Both the position numbers and the translations under genes were made by a program. Source: Alisma plantago-aquatica (taxonomy: Eukaryota > Streptophyta > Magnoliopsida > Alismatales > Alismataceae). From it: a stretch of DNA of 64,000 nt. Each line of letters opens with the position of its first letter. The first letter of the stretch is position 1. The stretch lies in contig OY856410.1 of NCBI GenBank assembly GCA_963693085.1, positions 565,660,406-565,724,405 of the forward strand, in the 5' to 3' direction. This document shows positions 23,671 through 34,518 of this stretch, one piece after another. The notes below the pieces were generated by a model. It did not search any database and had not been told where the DNA came from. It worked only from the letters and a program-made list of their open reading frames with translations.

Positions 23671-24176
23671 TACAAAATACATAAAGTGCAGCATGGATAA
23701 GTGCTTCAGATTCATATAACAACATGACAGACTAACACATATATAGTGCATAACAACAGCAGCGCCGAATTTACATACAACACTAGCTTAGTACATATAT
23801 AGTAGGACTAATGTGACGATCCCACCTGCTAAAATAGGTTACCGACAACTACATGTTACGACTGGGAGGTTGTGATTCAGCATCCGTATACATTAGCAGG
23901 AGGACAAACATATTTCACCACAAACGGTGAAATCTATTTGTCCTCCTGCTAATGCATACGCTTGTTGAATAACGACCTCCCAGTCATAACATGTAGTTGT
24001 CGGTAACCTATTTTAGCAGGTGGGATCGTCACCTTAGTCCCACTATATATGTACTAAGCTAGTGTTGTATGTAAATTCAGCGCTGCTGTTGTTATGTACT
24101 ATATATGTGTTAGTATGTCATGTTGTTATATGAATCTGAAGCACTTGTGCGTGCTGCACTTTATGTATTGTATTTG
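23671..24176. repeat. ~505-bp near-perfect inverted repeat
   Basis: Two ~250-bp arms, by eye about 93% identical, are inverted around a loop near 23920-23926 (TTTCACCacaaacGGTGAAA). Arm landmarks are GGTTACCGACAACTACATGT on the left and its complement ACATGTAGTTGTCGGTAACC on the right. It lies between the 3' side of the transposase genes and the left subterminal array, so a read-through transcript would fold into a long double-stranded hairpin. Confidence 0.95.
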
Positions 24177-24376
24177 TATCCTGCTTCTCTTCATTGTGGC
24201 TTCTTTTGCTGTTTCATGACTTGCTGCCTATATATCTATATAACCTTTGGCGAACGCCTGCATAGCTATGTCATGGCCGTCCTACATAGCATGTAGTCTT
24301 TAGTGAATGCCTGCATATCCTCTTGGACCCATTGTGTGGTCGTAACATGTAGTTATCGTTGAGCATCGTTGATAGC

Positions 24377-24750
24377 CTAGTTAGTTAGCACATTGATTTG
24401 GTTAGTAACAATAAAGGTTAATCTTGAATAGGTGAATACATAAAAATGTATATTAATTAAATTGGGAGTGACGCTTAATACCTTGAATTCATCTGTTTTT
24501 CTTTGGGTAACAAAGTCCTCCCAGTCTTTGGGGTCCAAGTAGTTCCATTGCTGTGTAGCTTCCTTCTTCCTATATTTATTTTTCAAAGAGAATACAAACA
24601 AAAATTATTAGTGTAGAGTTAGTGAAATACCGATCAATGTCTAGAATTGGAATCAATCAAGAACCTATTCTCAGCATTGCATATGTAATCTCGGGTGAGA
24701 TTGGTCATATAGTTCTTTAGCACCCTCCCACAACGTTTAGCATTTGTATT
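24377..24750 (-). pseudogene. TNP1-like (Transposase_24) exon remnant
   Basis: Downstream of the transposase on the same strand, one frame reads CGRVLKNYMTNLTRDYICNA and another, after a probable intron or shift, KKEATQQWNYLDPKDWEDFV then TQRKTDEFK. The W-x-x-F-V-x-x-R-x-x-x-E-F pattern resembles the plant Transposase_24 (Ptta/En-Spm) domain carried by the second CACTA protein, which binds the subterminal repeats. Too short to be complete; splice sites are not proven. Confidence 0.5.
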
Positions 24751-24845
24751 AACTAGAAGATAATGAAACATCAAATCAGAAAATGATATTGATATTAAAA
24801 AAGCAAACATTTAGCTTCAATAAAAAAATATAAACATGCATGCCT

Positions 24846-27800
24846 CTAAAATTGTGATCTTTTATCAATTAACAATCCTTCATTGTGATCTCCGCGCACA
24901 TATAAGTCATCATTAGCTTCAATATTTTGTGGAGTTGGCAACCCAACTGATAATGGACTGGAGTCATCATATTTATCATAATACTCTTCTTCATCTATAG
25001 GATCTTCAGTGAACTGTCTTTTACCATGAAGAACAACTGACCATTTATCATTTGCAGGATCATCGATATAGAATATTTGTTTCACCTGTGATGCCAATAT
25101 GAATGGTTCACCCTTCTCGCCAATCTTTTCAAAGTTCACTAAAGTGAAACCCAATTCATCCACTATAACTCCTTTGGTGTTATCAACCCAATTACATTTA
25201 AAGAGTGGAATTCTGAAATCTATGTAGTCAAATTCCCATATGTCTTCAATGACACCGTAATATGACATTTTAGCTTCACGTGGACTCTTATCCTTTGCAC
25301 TTGCAAAATACATAGTCGACGCTTGAAGAGTGACCCCACTATTTTGGACGACACTCTTATCATCTTGGCGCTTTGTGTAATATGTGAACCCATTAATTTC
25401 AAACCCTTCATGAGACATAACATTTGGTTTTGGTTTAAAGGTGAGGCATTTGATCATTTCCGTAATATCATTTGGTGTTTGAGATAGTTGCTTTAAGACT
25501 TTATCTTCAAACCACTTAGTAAAAGTCTTGTTATGCTCTCTGGCAAGCCACATTGAACTTGCTCAAGGATGTTGTCTCTTGATGAAATTGGTATGTTCCT
25601 CGATATAAACACTCACTTCGTCCATGTTGTGTAAAATATACAAGTGATCTTATTCCAACTGCTCATGGCTGAATACTTTCACCCGTGATCCCAAAATTCC
25701 TTTGCCCTCCTCAATATTCTTGTCATTAACAGGAATGTTATTACCACTCAGAAAGTCATTGCAAAAATCCATAACCTCTCTTGCCACATAACCTTCAATA
25801 ATACTCCCGTCAGGCCGATAACGGTTTCGAACATCACCTTTAAAAATGCTCATGTATCGTTCAAAGGGATACATCCAATGCTAGAAAATTGGTCCCAAAA
25901 TTTTCACTTCCCTAGTCATGTGGACAACAAGATGTACCATGATATCAAAGAATGAAGGAGGGAAATACATCTCAAGCTAACATAGGGTAACAACCACTTC
26001 TCTTTGCAAATTATCGAGAGTATCAGGGACAATAACTTTGGTGCATAGACTGTTGAAAAAGAAACAAAGTCTGGTGATTGCAAATCTTACATGCTTCGGC
26101 AATATAGATCGAATTGCCACTGGCAATATTTGTTGCATTAGAGTGTGACAATCATGAGATTTAAGACCTATCAACTTTAGATCTTTCATTGATACCAATC
26201 TATAGATGTTAGATGAGTAACCTTGTGGCACCTTAACATTTACCAAGCATTCACAAAAATCTTTCTTCTCCTTTCTAGACAACGTGTAACAAGCGGGAGG
26301 TAAGTATGTTCTTTTATTACCCATTTCACGTAATTCTGTTAATTCTGACCTTATTCTCATTTCACATAGGTCCAGTCTGGATTTTATACCATCTTTAGTC
26401 TTACCTGGTATATTTAACAGAGTACCAATGATGCTATCACAAATATTTTTCTTAACGTGCATTACATCGATACAATGTCTGACTGTCAAAGAACTCCAAT
26501 AAGGAAGATCCCAAAATATTGACTTCTTCTTGAATGAAGAATTGTCACTCTGTGTGGCCATACTACATTGTGATTTCTTACCAAATTCATTGACAATGTC
26601 TTTTACTCTTTCATAAACAACATCCCCTGGTATAGGTTTAGGTGCACTCCATTCATCATTCCATCCATTGAATGCTTTGCGCTTCCTACGATACAGATGG
26701 AATTTTGAAAGAAACATTCGATGACCAAGATATACAGTCTTGCCGCTATGTTTTAGTCTTACTGAATCAGTGTTTTCTTCACATATAGGACACGCTTTAG
26801 CTCCTTTGACACTATATCCAGACAAATTCCCGTATGCTGGAAAGTCATTAATAGTGCAAAACAACATTGCGTGCAAACGAAATGTCTCTCTTCTTGAAGC
26901 ATCATAGGTCATCACACCTTCATCCCAAAGTTTCTTTAAGTCATCAATCAGAGGTTCAAGATAAACATCGATATCATTTTCGAGTTGTTTAGGGCCCGAT
27001 ATCAACAACGACAGCATAACGTACTTATTTTTCATACATAGACAGGGAGGAAGATTGTATATAACAAGCATGACTGGCCAAGTGCTATGTTGGCTGCTCA
27101 ATGTCCTGTATGGATTCATCCCATCTGTACAAAGCCCAAGTCTTAGATTCCTATATTCTTCACCAAATTTGGGGTACAATAGATCAATCTTCTTCCACTG
27201 TGGGGAATCAGACACATGTTGTAGGATCCCATCATTATTTTTCTTAACATCTGCATGCCATCTCAAATTCTTCGCATCTTTTGGATTTGCAAACCAGCGT
27301 TGAAACTGTGATATTATATATAGATACCACATCACCTTGGCAGGAGAACCAGTTTTGGACTCCCCCAAAGTCGTCAATTTATACCGTGACGCACCACATT
27401 TTGGACAATCTTTCAAATCCACATAGTCCTTTTGAAATAATACACAATCATTCGGGCATGCGTGTATCTTCTTGGCCTCCATTCCCATTGGGCACAACAA
27501 TTTCTTTACCCGGTATGTTGAGATTGGCAGCTCGTTTCCTTCAGGAAGCATTTCTTTCAACAAAGTCAACAATGAAGTGAAGCTTTTGTCGCTCCATCTA
27601 TTGTTAGCTTTCAACTTATACAATCTCAACATAGAGCTAAGCTTCGTAAACTTAGCACAGCCTGTGTATAATGGTATCTCAGCATCGTGCACAATGTTTG
27701 TAAAGATAGGAGGTGGATCGGTGTGCTCTACCCTACAACTATCCAGCATCACATCAATGATGTCTACTGGAACTGGTTCGTTCACATCTACGTCATCGGA

Positions 27801-28094
27801 GGCATTTTCTTCTTCCACCCAAGCACTGCTATCGACATCCACTGATTTCGAGTTTGAAATCTCTCCATGCCAGTGCCATTCTGTATAGCCTTGTACAATC
27901 CCGTTGCACGTGACACGACTTTTGATTTCATCACCAGTGCTGAGTTTCAAGTTATTACCACAATGCCTACATGGACAGTACAACTTATCTCCATGTTCTT
28001 TCCTATGTTCCTCAGCAAATCTAATAAACTGATCAAGACCAGATATAAACTATGGGGTGCAGCGAATGGGAATGGAAATCCATGATCTATCCAT
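24846..28094 (-). pseudogene. TNP2-like CACTA transposase, frame with five stops
   Basis: A single frame of 1083 codons runs from ATG at 28094 to the stop at 24846 without any frameshift. The N-terminus (MDRSW ... LYCPCRHCGNN) is the transposase-associated zinc-like domain. The middle holds the TNP2 catalytic region with LGLCTDGMNPY, NLSGYSVKGAKACPICEEN and RHCIDVMHVKKNICDSIIGT. MYPFERYMSIFKGDVRNRYR marks DUF4218, and DIWEFDYIDFRIPLFKCNWV with GFTLVNFEKI marks DUF4216. Five internal stops lie at 28050-28052, 25977-25979, 25881-25883, 25650-25652 and 25563-25565; several sit where Gln or Arg would be usual and fit C-to-T change. It cleaves and moves CACTA ends in intact relatives. As it stands the longest continuous product is 668 residues (27983-25977), with the catalytic part but no DUF4218/DUF4216. 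Confidence 0.92.
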
Positions 28095-28204
28095 TCTATG
28101 ATCAAAGAGAAAATAAGTATATATTAGGACAAGATTAGGGTCTACGGTTCATAAATACATGTGATTTCATTCTTATATATAATAAATGTGTACCACCTAT
28201 CCCA

Positions 28205-28398
28205 TCCTTGAACACCTAATCAAACTAGTAAGTGTATAATGCGTATTGGTTTTTCGAGAAAATTTAGGTAGCATTTCCCCGTTGTTCTCTAAGTACATAT
28301 GTACTTAGAGAAGAAACGGGGAAATGTTGCCGAAATTTTCTCGAAAACCCAATACACATTATACACTTACATCCTAAGTGAGATTAGGTGTTCAAGAA
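28205..28398. repeat. 194-bp palindrome in CACTA 5' region
   Basis: Arms of about 95 bp are inverted around the perfect centre GTACATATGTAC (28293-28304). Landmarks are TTCTCTAAGTACAT / ATGTACTTAGAGAA and TCGAGAAAATTT / AAATTTTCTCGA, with a ~10-nt bulge near the base. It lies 110 bp upstream of the transposase start codon, in the probable promoter or leader. Confidence 0.93.
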
Positions 28399-28414
28399 CC
28401 CCAAATCGGGGACT

Positions 28415-28449
28415 ATCCAAGATTTACTCCTAATGAGTAAATCTTGGAT
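28415..28449. repeat. Short perfect hairpin
   Basis: ATCCAAGATTTACTC and GAGTAAATCTTGGAT form a 15-bp perfect stem with loop CTAAT, just outside the 194-bp palindrome. It may be another regulatory fold of the CACTA leader. Confidence 0.9.
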
Positions 28450-29590
28450 GGGTTTTTAGGCCAACAAAATCATATCATTAAGAGCATGGTTTAATGTTAG
28501 GTCATCATAGGTCATAATAATCCACTAGAATGGGCATAAGAGTATTAGATCTTGATTCTAGAGTGTACAAGACATAATAGTGACTACTGATTTTGTGGGG
28601 TGATATCATTTCATAGGATTTATAAATTCAAATTTAACAAGTGTACAAGTTGAATCATTTTAATACTCTAAAGGGGCTTTTAATCAGGGTTCTGGGGGAC
28701 GTTTACCTCTTTTTGAGCCCAGTCGGGCGTCAGAAGGGAGAGAGGGTGAGACGGAGGGTAGGCGAGTAGGCAGGCAAGTAGGCAGGTGAGCAGACGGCGG
28801 GCAGCAGTAGATGATCAATTAATTCCTGAAACATAGTATAGAATATGCATTATACAGTAGTAGGTAGTACATGGTATGTACATTATACCATTATATGTAT
28901 TGCAAACTACAAAGTACATATACATAGATAATACATTAGTTGAACGCATAACAATACAAGAAAAACTAAGGTATGAATGTATGTATAGGTACAAGTATAA
29001 TGTATCAGTAAATATTAGTGGTTGAGTTCATAGTAGAGCATCAATGTATGTACAAATGATAAATACGTAATATAGGTGCAGCAGTTCATACATAAAGATG
29101 TAAATGGGTGCAGTAGTACATACATACAGAGCTTATATGAATTAGGAATGATTTTGATGCATGTACAACTCAATTAAAAATGAGAAGAGGAGGAAGAAGC
29201 AGGAAGAGGGGTAGGGGGGCAGGAGCAAGGAGCAATCCAGAGAAACCCAATTGTCTAAGCAGGAAGAGGAAGAAGAAGGGTACCAGGTGAGCGAGCGACC
29301 AGGAATAGAGCACCGGCGAGGAGAGAGCAGCGACAGTGAGGAGAGGAGCATCGGCGGTGAGCGGTTGGGCGACCAGGAGGCAGTGTCAGAGGCGACCAGG
29401 AGACAGTGTCAGAGGCGAGCAAGTAGTCAGTCGTTGTAGTAGGAGTGCCAGGTGGTGGCGCGCAAGCAGGGGGAAGGAGTGGCGGCGGCGGTGGGTGCTT
29501 GCTTACCGGAATCACCAGACCTAAAATCGACGTTCGATTGCAGTGAAACAGAGAAAGGGGAAGAGTATGCTTCGCGCGGGTGCTAATAAG
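28450..29590. other. CACTA 5' spacer without genes
   Basis: About 1.1 kb between the palindromes and the right subterminal array. 28690-28800 is rich in GGCGAGTAGGCAGG-like words, 28830-29150 is AT-rich, and 29170-29560 is purine/GC-rich. Open frames on both strands in the GC-rich part look compositional. Leader exons of the transposase might lie here but I cannot define them. Confidence 0.5.
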
Positions 29591-29594
29591 TAAC

Positions 29595-30060
29595 CAATCG
29601 GCATTGGTCATTACACAAAACCGACGCCAAAGTAAACTGTGTCGGTTGTTCTGTAGATAACCGACGTCGATTCATCTTTAGCATCGGTTGATAGGAAAAA
29701 ACCAACGTCCAAATTAGACAATCTTTGCCCTAAATTATTTGGCGGGAACTATTATCAGCGTCGGTTATCAAAGGATTGACCGACACCGAAAGCGGAACTT
29801 TTCGTGGAAATATCCTTCTTGGATAGGCGTCGGTGATTATTGAAAAAATCGACGTTGTATGTGACGCAAATTTTTTTCGCTCGAAATTTGGATTTCGCGG
29901 GCGATTTTAGGCATCAGATTGTTATATCCAACCGACGCTGAATACAAAGTGGTACCCGTGTCTGGCTGGTCTTCGATGATAGACGTCGGTTTTCCTAAAT
30001 ATCCGACGTTGACTAATATAGGCGTCAGTTTACCTTAATAACCGATGCCCAAAAAAGTGA
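29595..30060. repeat. Right subterminal CACTA repeat array
   Basis: Multiple copies of the same GTCGGTT / AACCGACG words as at the left end (for example near 29618, 29641, 29661, 29758, 29829, 29983), in both orientations. Confidence 0.8.
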
Positions 30061-30914
30061 CACTGAATGTTGCTTCTATAGTAGTGTTCACATGGGGAAG
30101 CAACGTCGAACAAAAAAAGAAGCACATTCTTATGGAGGAAGATAATAGTTGATAGGAGGGACATGGGCTTAAATATTAAACTGGAAAGAGTTCAACACAA
30201 GGCTCTTTTTCTCGTGTTTGTTGGGAGTATAGAACTCAAAAAAAATACACTAGAGGAAGGTGATGGTGAAAAAATATGGACACCTCAAGAACAAAGAAAC
30301 GACAACTCCAAGCTATGGTGCTTCATTAGCAAATAATTACTGGAAATGTAGTATTAACTAACATGGTGTCACAATGTATTATAAGCAACTTTCTCGTTTG
30401 ATTGTCCAACATAAAAGAGAGAATGCAAAGACTAAAATATGTCATTACCCTCAACCTAAAAATACTAACATGTAGCCACACTAGGGTAGATGGGAGAAAT
30501 TTTATGGGGATTATCCCCTTCCTCCTCATTCTATGATAGAAACAACTCGACTAGAATTTGCTTCCATGGGTAAAAACCCTTCTCTCATTATAATAATGTT
30601 TGGCCAAGAAGCTCATAACTCCTGGGACCGAGTGATGATTACATATTCATACTAGTTTTAGATGCATAATTAATCTAGTTTAGCATTCATGTAGCTTAGT
30701 TTTCATCAAGAATAACTTTGTTTTGATCTACTTAGGTTTATATGTTAATTTTGAGCAAGTTTTCCTAGTGGGTCCTACTGCCCTTTAGCTGGAAAGAGTC
30801 GAGAGAAGGATGCCTCTCGTGGGGTGTGGGGTAGCGCCCCAGAAAAAAAATGGATTTTGAGTACTTTCAGAAGGCAAAATGATACACAAAATTTTGTGTC
30901 CAAGGATAATTTCA

Positions 30915-31254
30915 ACATGTCGATTGACATGGTAGTCTACATCAAAATTGATGAGAAATCAAAAGGTCGACAGCCTTGCCGACCACCCTGACACTCAATT
31001 CTCGATAGTAGTATCGACCTCCCTGCTCGACATCATTATCGACACCATGTTGTCGACGCTCTCGTCGACAACCACAACTCAACTGATAGACTTATCGACC
31101 CACAAGGTCTACAGTTCCATCGACCTCTAAGAAGATGAAAAGAAGTTAAAAAGTCATGACTAATAGACCCATCGACCCTTAAGGTCGACAAAACAATCGA
31201 TCAAAGAAGTTGTCAACATGGATAGGGAACACAAGAGGTCGACAACCTCGACTC
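30915..31254. repeat. TCGAC / GTCGAC motif cluster
   Basis: More than fifteen TCGAC, TCGAT or GTCGAC words in 340 bp, including the palindrome GTCGAC several times (for example near 31044, 31176 and 31238), spaced roughly 10-40 bp apart. More copies continue to about 31470. The cluster stops directly at the TATA box, which suggests an enhancer-like array. Confidence 0.85.
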
Positions 31255-31262
31255 TATATATA
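31255..31262 (+). promoter_or_regulatory. Putative TATA box of an LTR-like promoter
   Basis: CTCTATATATAGGCCCCC is a strong plant TATA context. About 30 bp downstream lies ACACAGCCATACAACTCATC, a plausible start region. No transcript data. Confidence 0.5.
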
Positions 31263-32649
31263 GGCCCCCAACACAGCCATACAACTCATCTCAAATTTTC
31301 TAGAGACAGAAACGTCAAAACGTTGCCACTGAGATCAGATCAAGGATGAGACCTGTCGATAAAGCTAGTTCTATCGACCTAGCTGTTCGACACCTATTGA
31401 CCCCAAGCATAGATCAACAGATCTCCTTCCATCCGTAACTCCAAAGCCATCGACCTCCTTCTCCAAGGTGATCGATCTCTTCTGTGAGCTGATGTTCCTC
31501 CACCTACTTCTACTACAAGCCAGGGTTAATTACTAAAGGAGAAAGAAGGAAGGAAGTTTGTTATCGCACAACATGCCAAGCCACTTCTATTTGCATCATG
31601 ACTATGATGGTGTCCTCTTCCTCTTCTTATGATATTAATCTTGCCATGTCGAGGTAGTAGTTTTTTATTGGGGTGTGGGGACTAGCCCCACTACCCATTT
31701 CTTGCAAATTCCTTCATGTTACAATTCTTATATGAACTCATATAATTCATAGCCAATCATTTTTTTTGCATGTTTTGTGGATCGATCACCCTCTTTATGT
31801 GATTTATTATAATCTTTTACCATGAGAACTTCAATGTTTAAGATTTGAACACTGATTTGCTTTGGTTGACACCATGACGAGAACTTCCGACAAAAAGTAT
31901 CTGAAGTAGTGGATAGAGGATCCGTAAGTAACGAGACATCGAGCTTACAGTGAAATCTACTCATGCAAGTTTCTGACATCGAAATGGGAAACTTGCATAA
32001 CTCCAATTATATCTTCATACAAGTTTGGATTTGAATGATTGCATAGATTCGAGTAGTGACAGTGAAACCCAGTTACACCCTAGTTTTTCCATCCATTGAT
32101 AATTATAACCTTAATATAGCTCTTTATATTCTTGCAACCTTAGATTAAATAGCCCAATCTCACTTTTGTGATAAATACTAATTCTTCTTAGGTTACTTTG
32201 ATTATATAGTTCTTCAAAATGTTGTCCTTTGGGATTCTATCCTCAACTATATTGCAAAAGATTTGTCTGCTTGCTGATGGTATTATTGCACTTTGGTTTT
32301 GGTAAACTCTAGGAATTATATTCCTAGTGAATTTGCAGTGTGATAATAATCCACATCACCGAGCCAATTTTGATAGACTGAGGCTCAGGTCCAGGGGACC
32401 ACCAGAGTAGAAAATAGGGAGCTCCATCATAAAGGTAGGGGAATAGTGTGTCTAGTGGGGATAAGGACCAGTCATGCATGCTTTCCATAGAGTGGCACAA
32501 ATTTGGGAAGCCACAATGAGGTCACCTGTTAAGAAACCATGTGAAAATAGAGTTTAATACAAGTAAAATGAAATGGTGTCAAATAAGTACAAACCAAGGG
32601 GCTTGAGAACCAAAATCGTTGATGTGTATACGACTTTAAACATACAAAG

Positions 32650-33361
32650 TGTTGGGTTTTGTGGAGAAAACATGTGCGGCGGAAGCAATAAAATCCACGC
32701 AACCTGAAACAGGATCATGTCGACAACAACATATTTAGAAGGATTGTTTACGGGATATACCTTATCGCAGAGCAAGTCCGGCGATATCTCGTTGCACGAC
32801 GGTGCAACACTGCTAACCTACACGGATGGAACTTCTCTCATGTTCCCTATCGTAGGTTGATCCAGCGGTGCTCCTTTGCGGCAGTGATGTACGCCGCTCA
32901 TAGCGCGTACAGGTGGTGGTCGTCGACATCCTCGGAACGCAGGTGTCAAAGCGTCTGTGTCTCTACTTCATCCACACGGATGGATGGAACTCCACGTCGC
33001 GCTTCCCAAGCCGATGGGAAGGAGTCGTGTCTCTGCGGCGGCGTGCTAGCGGCACATTTCTCTCCTTTCTCTCCTAAGGATGGTGACGGCTAGGGTTTAC
33101 GTGCGTGAGTGTAAACTGAAAAGCCTCTCTCTGTCTTATATAGATATCAGCTGTCAATCCTCCTTTAAACAGGATACGAAGGGAAATAGGGTTTCCTAAA
33201 CCCATCGGTAAACAGAAACGTTGCGTTAATTAAAACGCTCGGGGATTAATTAGAATATTCTGAAATTCATTAATTAACCAAATAATCGCATTAATTGATT
33301 AATTAATATCCAACTCCATGCAATCGCTTGGGATGGCTCTATGGGCATACATATACCAACA
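32650..33361 (-). repeat. Copia 3' LTR (712 bp)
   Basis: Pairs with 40148-40858. Starts (plus strand) TGTTGGGTTTTGTGGAG and ends ATATACCAACA. Contains TATATAA (minus strand) at 33136-33142, marking the U3/R boundary region. Confidence 0.93.
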
Positions 33362-33376
33362 GAATCCCACTTGCAC
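33362..33376 (-). promoter_or_regulatory. Active-position polypurine tract
   Basis: GTGCAAGTGGGATTC on the minus strand directly abuts the 3' LTR edge TGTTGG. It is the plus-strand primer site for the short LTR. Confidence 0.75.
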
Positions 33377-34503
33377 TTAGAGCCAGTCACTCCAATATTA
33401 TTCTAATCCATTACATAAACATTTTAGTCATCAATGTGATTCGGAGCAATTCCAATCACATCCACAATTATACTCCTATTCCAACACATCCTATGTGTGT
33501 GACCCAGTAGGCTCCAAATTACGTTGGCAGTGATATCCATAATCATATTATGATTTCACAAGCAATGATTGGTATCTAGAAAGACTTCATTGCTACCCAA
33601 GTAATTGGAGAAGTTGGAGAACAACTTAACCTATCATTCATGACTGGTGTTACAGTGATTATATAGTTCTTTTGTCACAGATATCTGAATTGAACTCGAG
33701 TCATGGAATTGTTATCCTTTTCAATGTTCAATCCATGTTCCTTGAACTAGAGCAGACTGTCTGAGATATATGTAAGCTCAATATCACATATTGACTAGCA
33801 TCAGCATGGCCATGCATTTCTCAGTCTTGCTTATCAAGTGGTCAGAATATCAAACTCCCATAGGAAGGACAAATTCCATCTACATCACTCAGAGTCATCC
33901 CCATGTGTCACAGTGCACCCAAGCACCATCTTTATGGCAATCCTTATTCAGGACCACGATGGATGATGTCAAAGTACACCGAACGACATGTGATAAGTGT
34001 AGTGACTATAGGTCTAAGAACCACAATCACCACCATCATTATGAGATGTGACTCTAACTCCCAATCATGGTATCCATGTGTCACTCTCAAGGTGGGTCTA
34101 TCTGATACACTGTTCTCTAACAAGTATCTATGTATTTGGTTTGATATCTCCATATCATGGATAGTGAGACTCTTCCATCAACCAACATACATTCTAATCT
34201 TATGTGTTATTGATGTCTATGGATATTTCCACAATAACAACCGATTAGGGACAAAACAAGAATACATACTCTTAGCATACATATGATCTCACTGTTCAGG
34301 TCATCAACCCAAAGACATATGTCATTGAGTATATCATTCTATAGACATCTATAAGTTTTATGGTCATCTCACAATATAAAACACAAACATATAGATTGGA
34401 AACTTGCCTTTATTGATATGATCAATGTAGTATTACAAATCGTTTACATAGTATCCCATTACAATCATCGAATGATAGTCTCTATGGGCATACATACCAA
34501 CAG
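33362..34503 (-). repeat. Relic of a longer LTR inside the copia element
   Basis: This 1.14-kb block has no match beside the other LTR, yet from about 33488 on it matches the LTR of the second copia element (about 53211-54211); both share CCTATGTGTGTGACCC and GAAGTTGGAGAACAACTT. It ends (34475-34503) in a second copy of the LTR edge, CTATGGGCATACATACCAACA-like, followed by a second polypurine tract at 34504. So it was LTR sequence in an ancestor and is now internal. Confidence 0.8.
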
Positions 34504-34518
34504 ATTCCCACTTACACT
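34504..34518 (-). promoter_or_regulatory. Second (ancestral-position) polypurine tract
   Basis: GTGTAAGTGGGAATC on the minus strand followed by TGTTGGTATGTATGCCC, the same arrangement as at 33362. It abuts the end of the RNase H frame and sits where the tract lies in the second copia element (54212). Confidence 0.7.

Larger units (their letters stand above)
22913..30086 (-). mobile_element. Complete CACTA (En/Spm) DNA transposon, 7174 bp
   Basis: Left terminus CACTGCTACAGAACATG and right terminus, read on the minus strand, CACTACTATAGAAGCAAC are the CACTA-type ends. The 3-bp target duplication TTC flanks both (22910-22912 and 30087-30089). Subterminal zones of about 0.5 kb carry many copies of GGCGTCGGTT / AACCGACGCC in both orientations, the usual transposase-binding array. 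A TNP2-like transposase and a TNP1-like exon lie on the minus strand. Three palindromes are listed separately. Stop codons in the transposase indicate a decayed copy that still keeps all cis-signals. Confidence 0.93.
30087..32649. other. Retroelement-like region, unclassified
   Basis: No coding frame is recognisable. It contains a dense TCGAC motif cluster (30915-31254) ending at a TATA box (31255), and two GGGGTGTGGGG words followed by a short inverted match (30818 and 31671). A stretch near 32220-32280 (GGGATTCTATCCTCAACTAT) resembles the end of some plant gypsy LTRs. I infer an old LTR and leader but cannot set its edges. The sequence continues after the copia insertion at 40859. Confidence 0.4.

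Noticed and set aside
27055..28085. Plus-strand open frames of 72-138 codons
   Set aside because: They are antisense shadows of the well-supported TNP2 transposase frame.
28690..29110. Possible hAT relic inside the CACTA spacer
   Set aside because: GGCGAGTAGGCAGG-rich and AT-rich blocks recall the hAT at 1101-2028, but no matching termini or 8-bp duplication could be found.
29251..29611. Overlapping open frames on both strands in GC-rich DNA
   Set aside because: Arg/Gly/Ser-rich on one strand and Leu/Pro-rich on the other, as expected from purine-rich composition inside the CACTA spacer.
32220..32380. End of an Athila/Tat-type gypsy LTR plus primer site
   Set aside because: GGGATTCTATCCTCAACTAT is suggestive, but no primer binding site follows and no paired LTR is visible, so I kept it only as unclassified.
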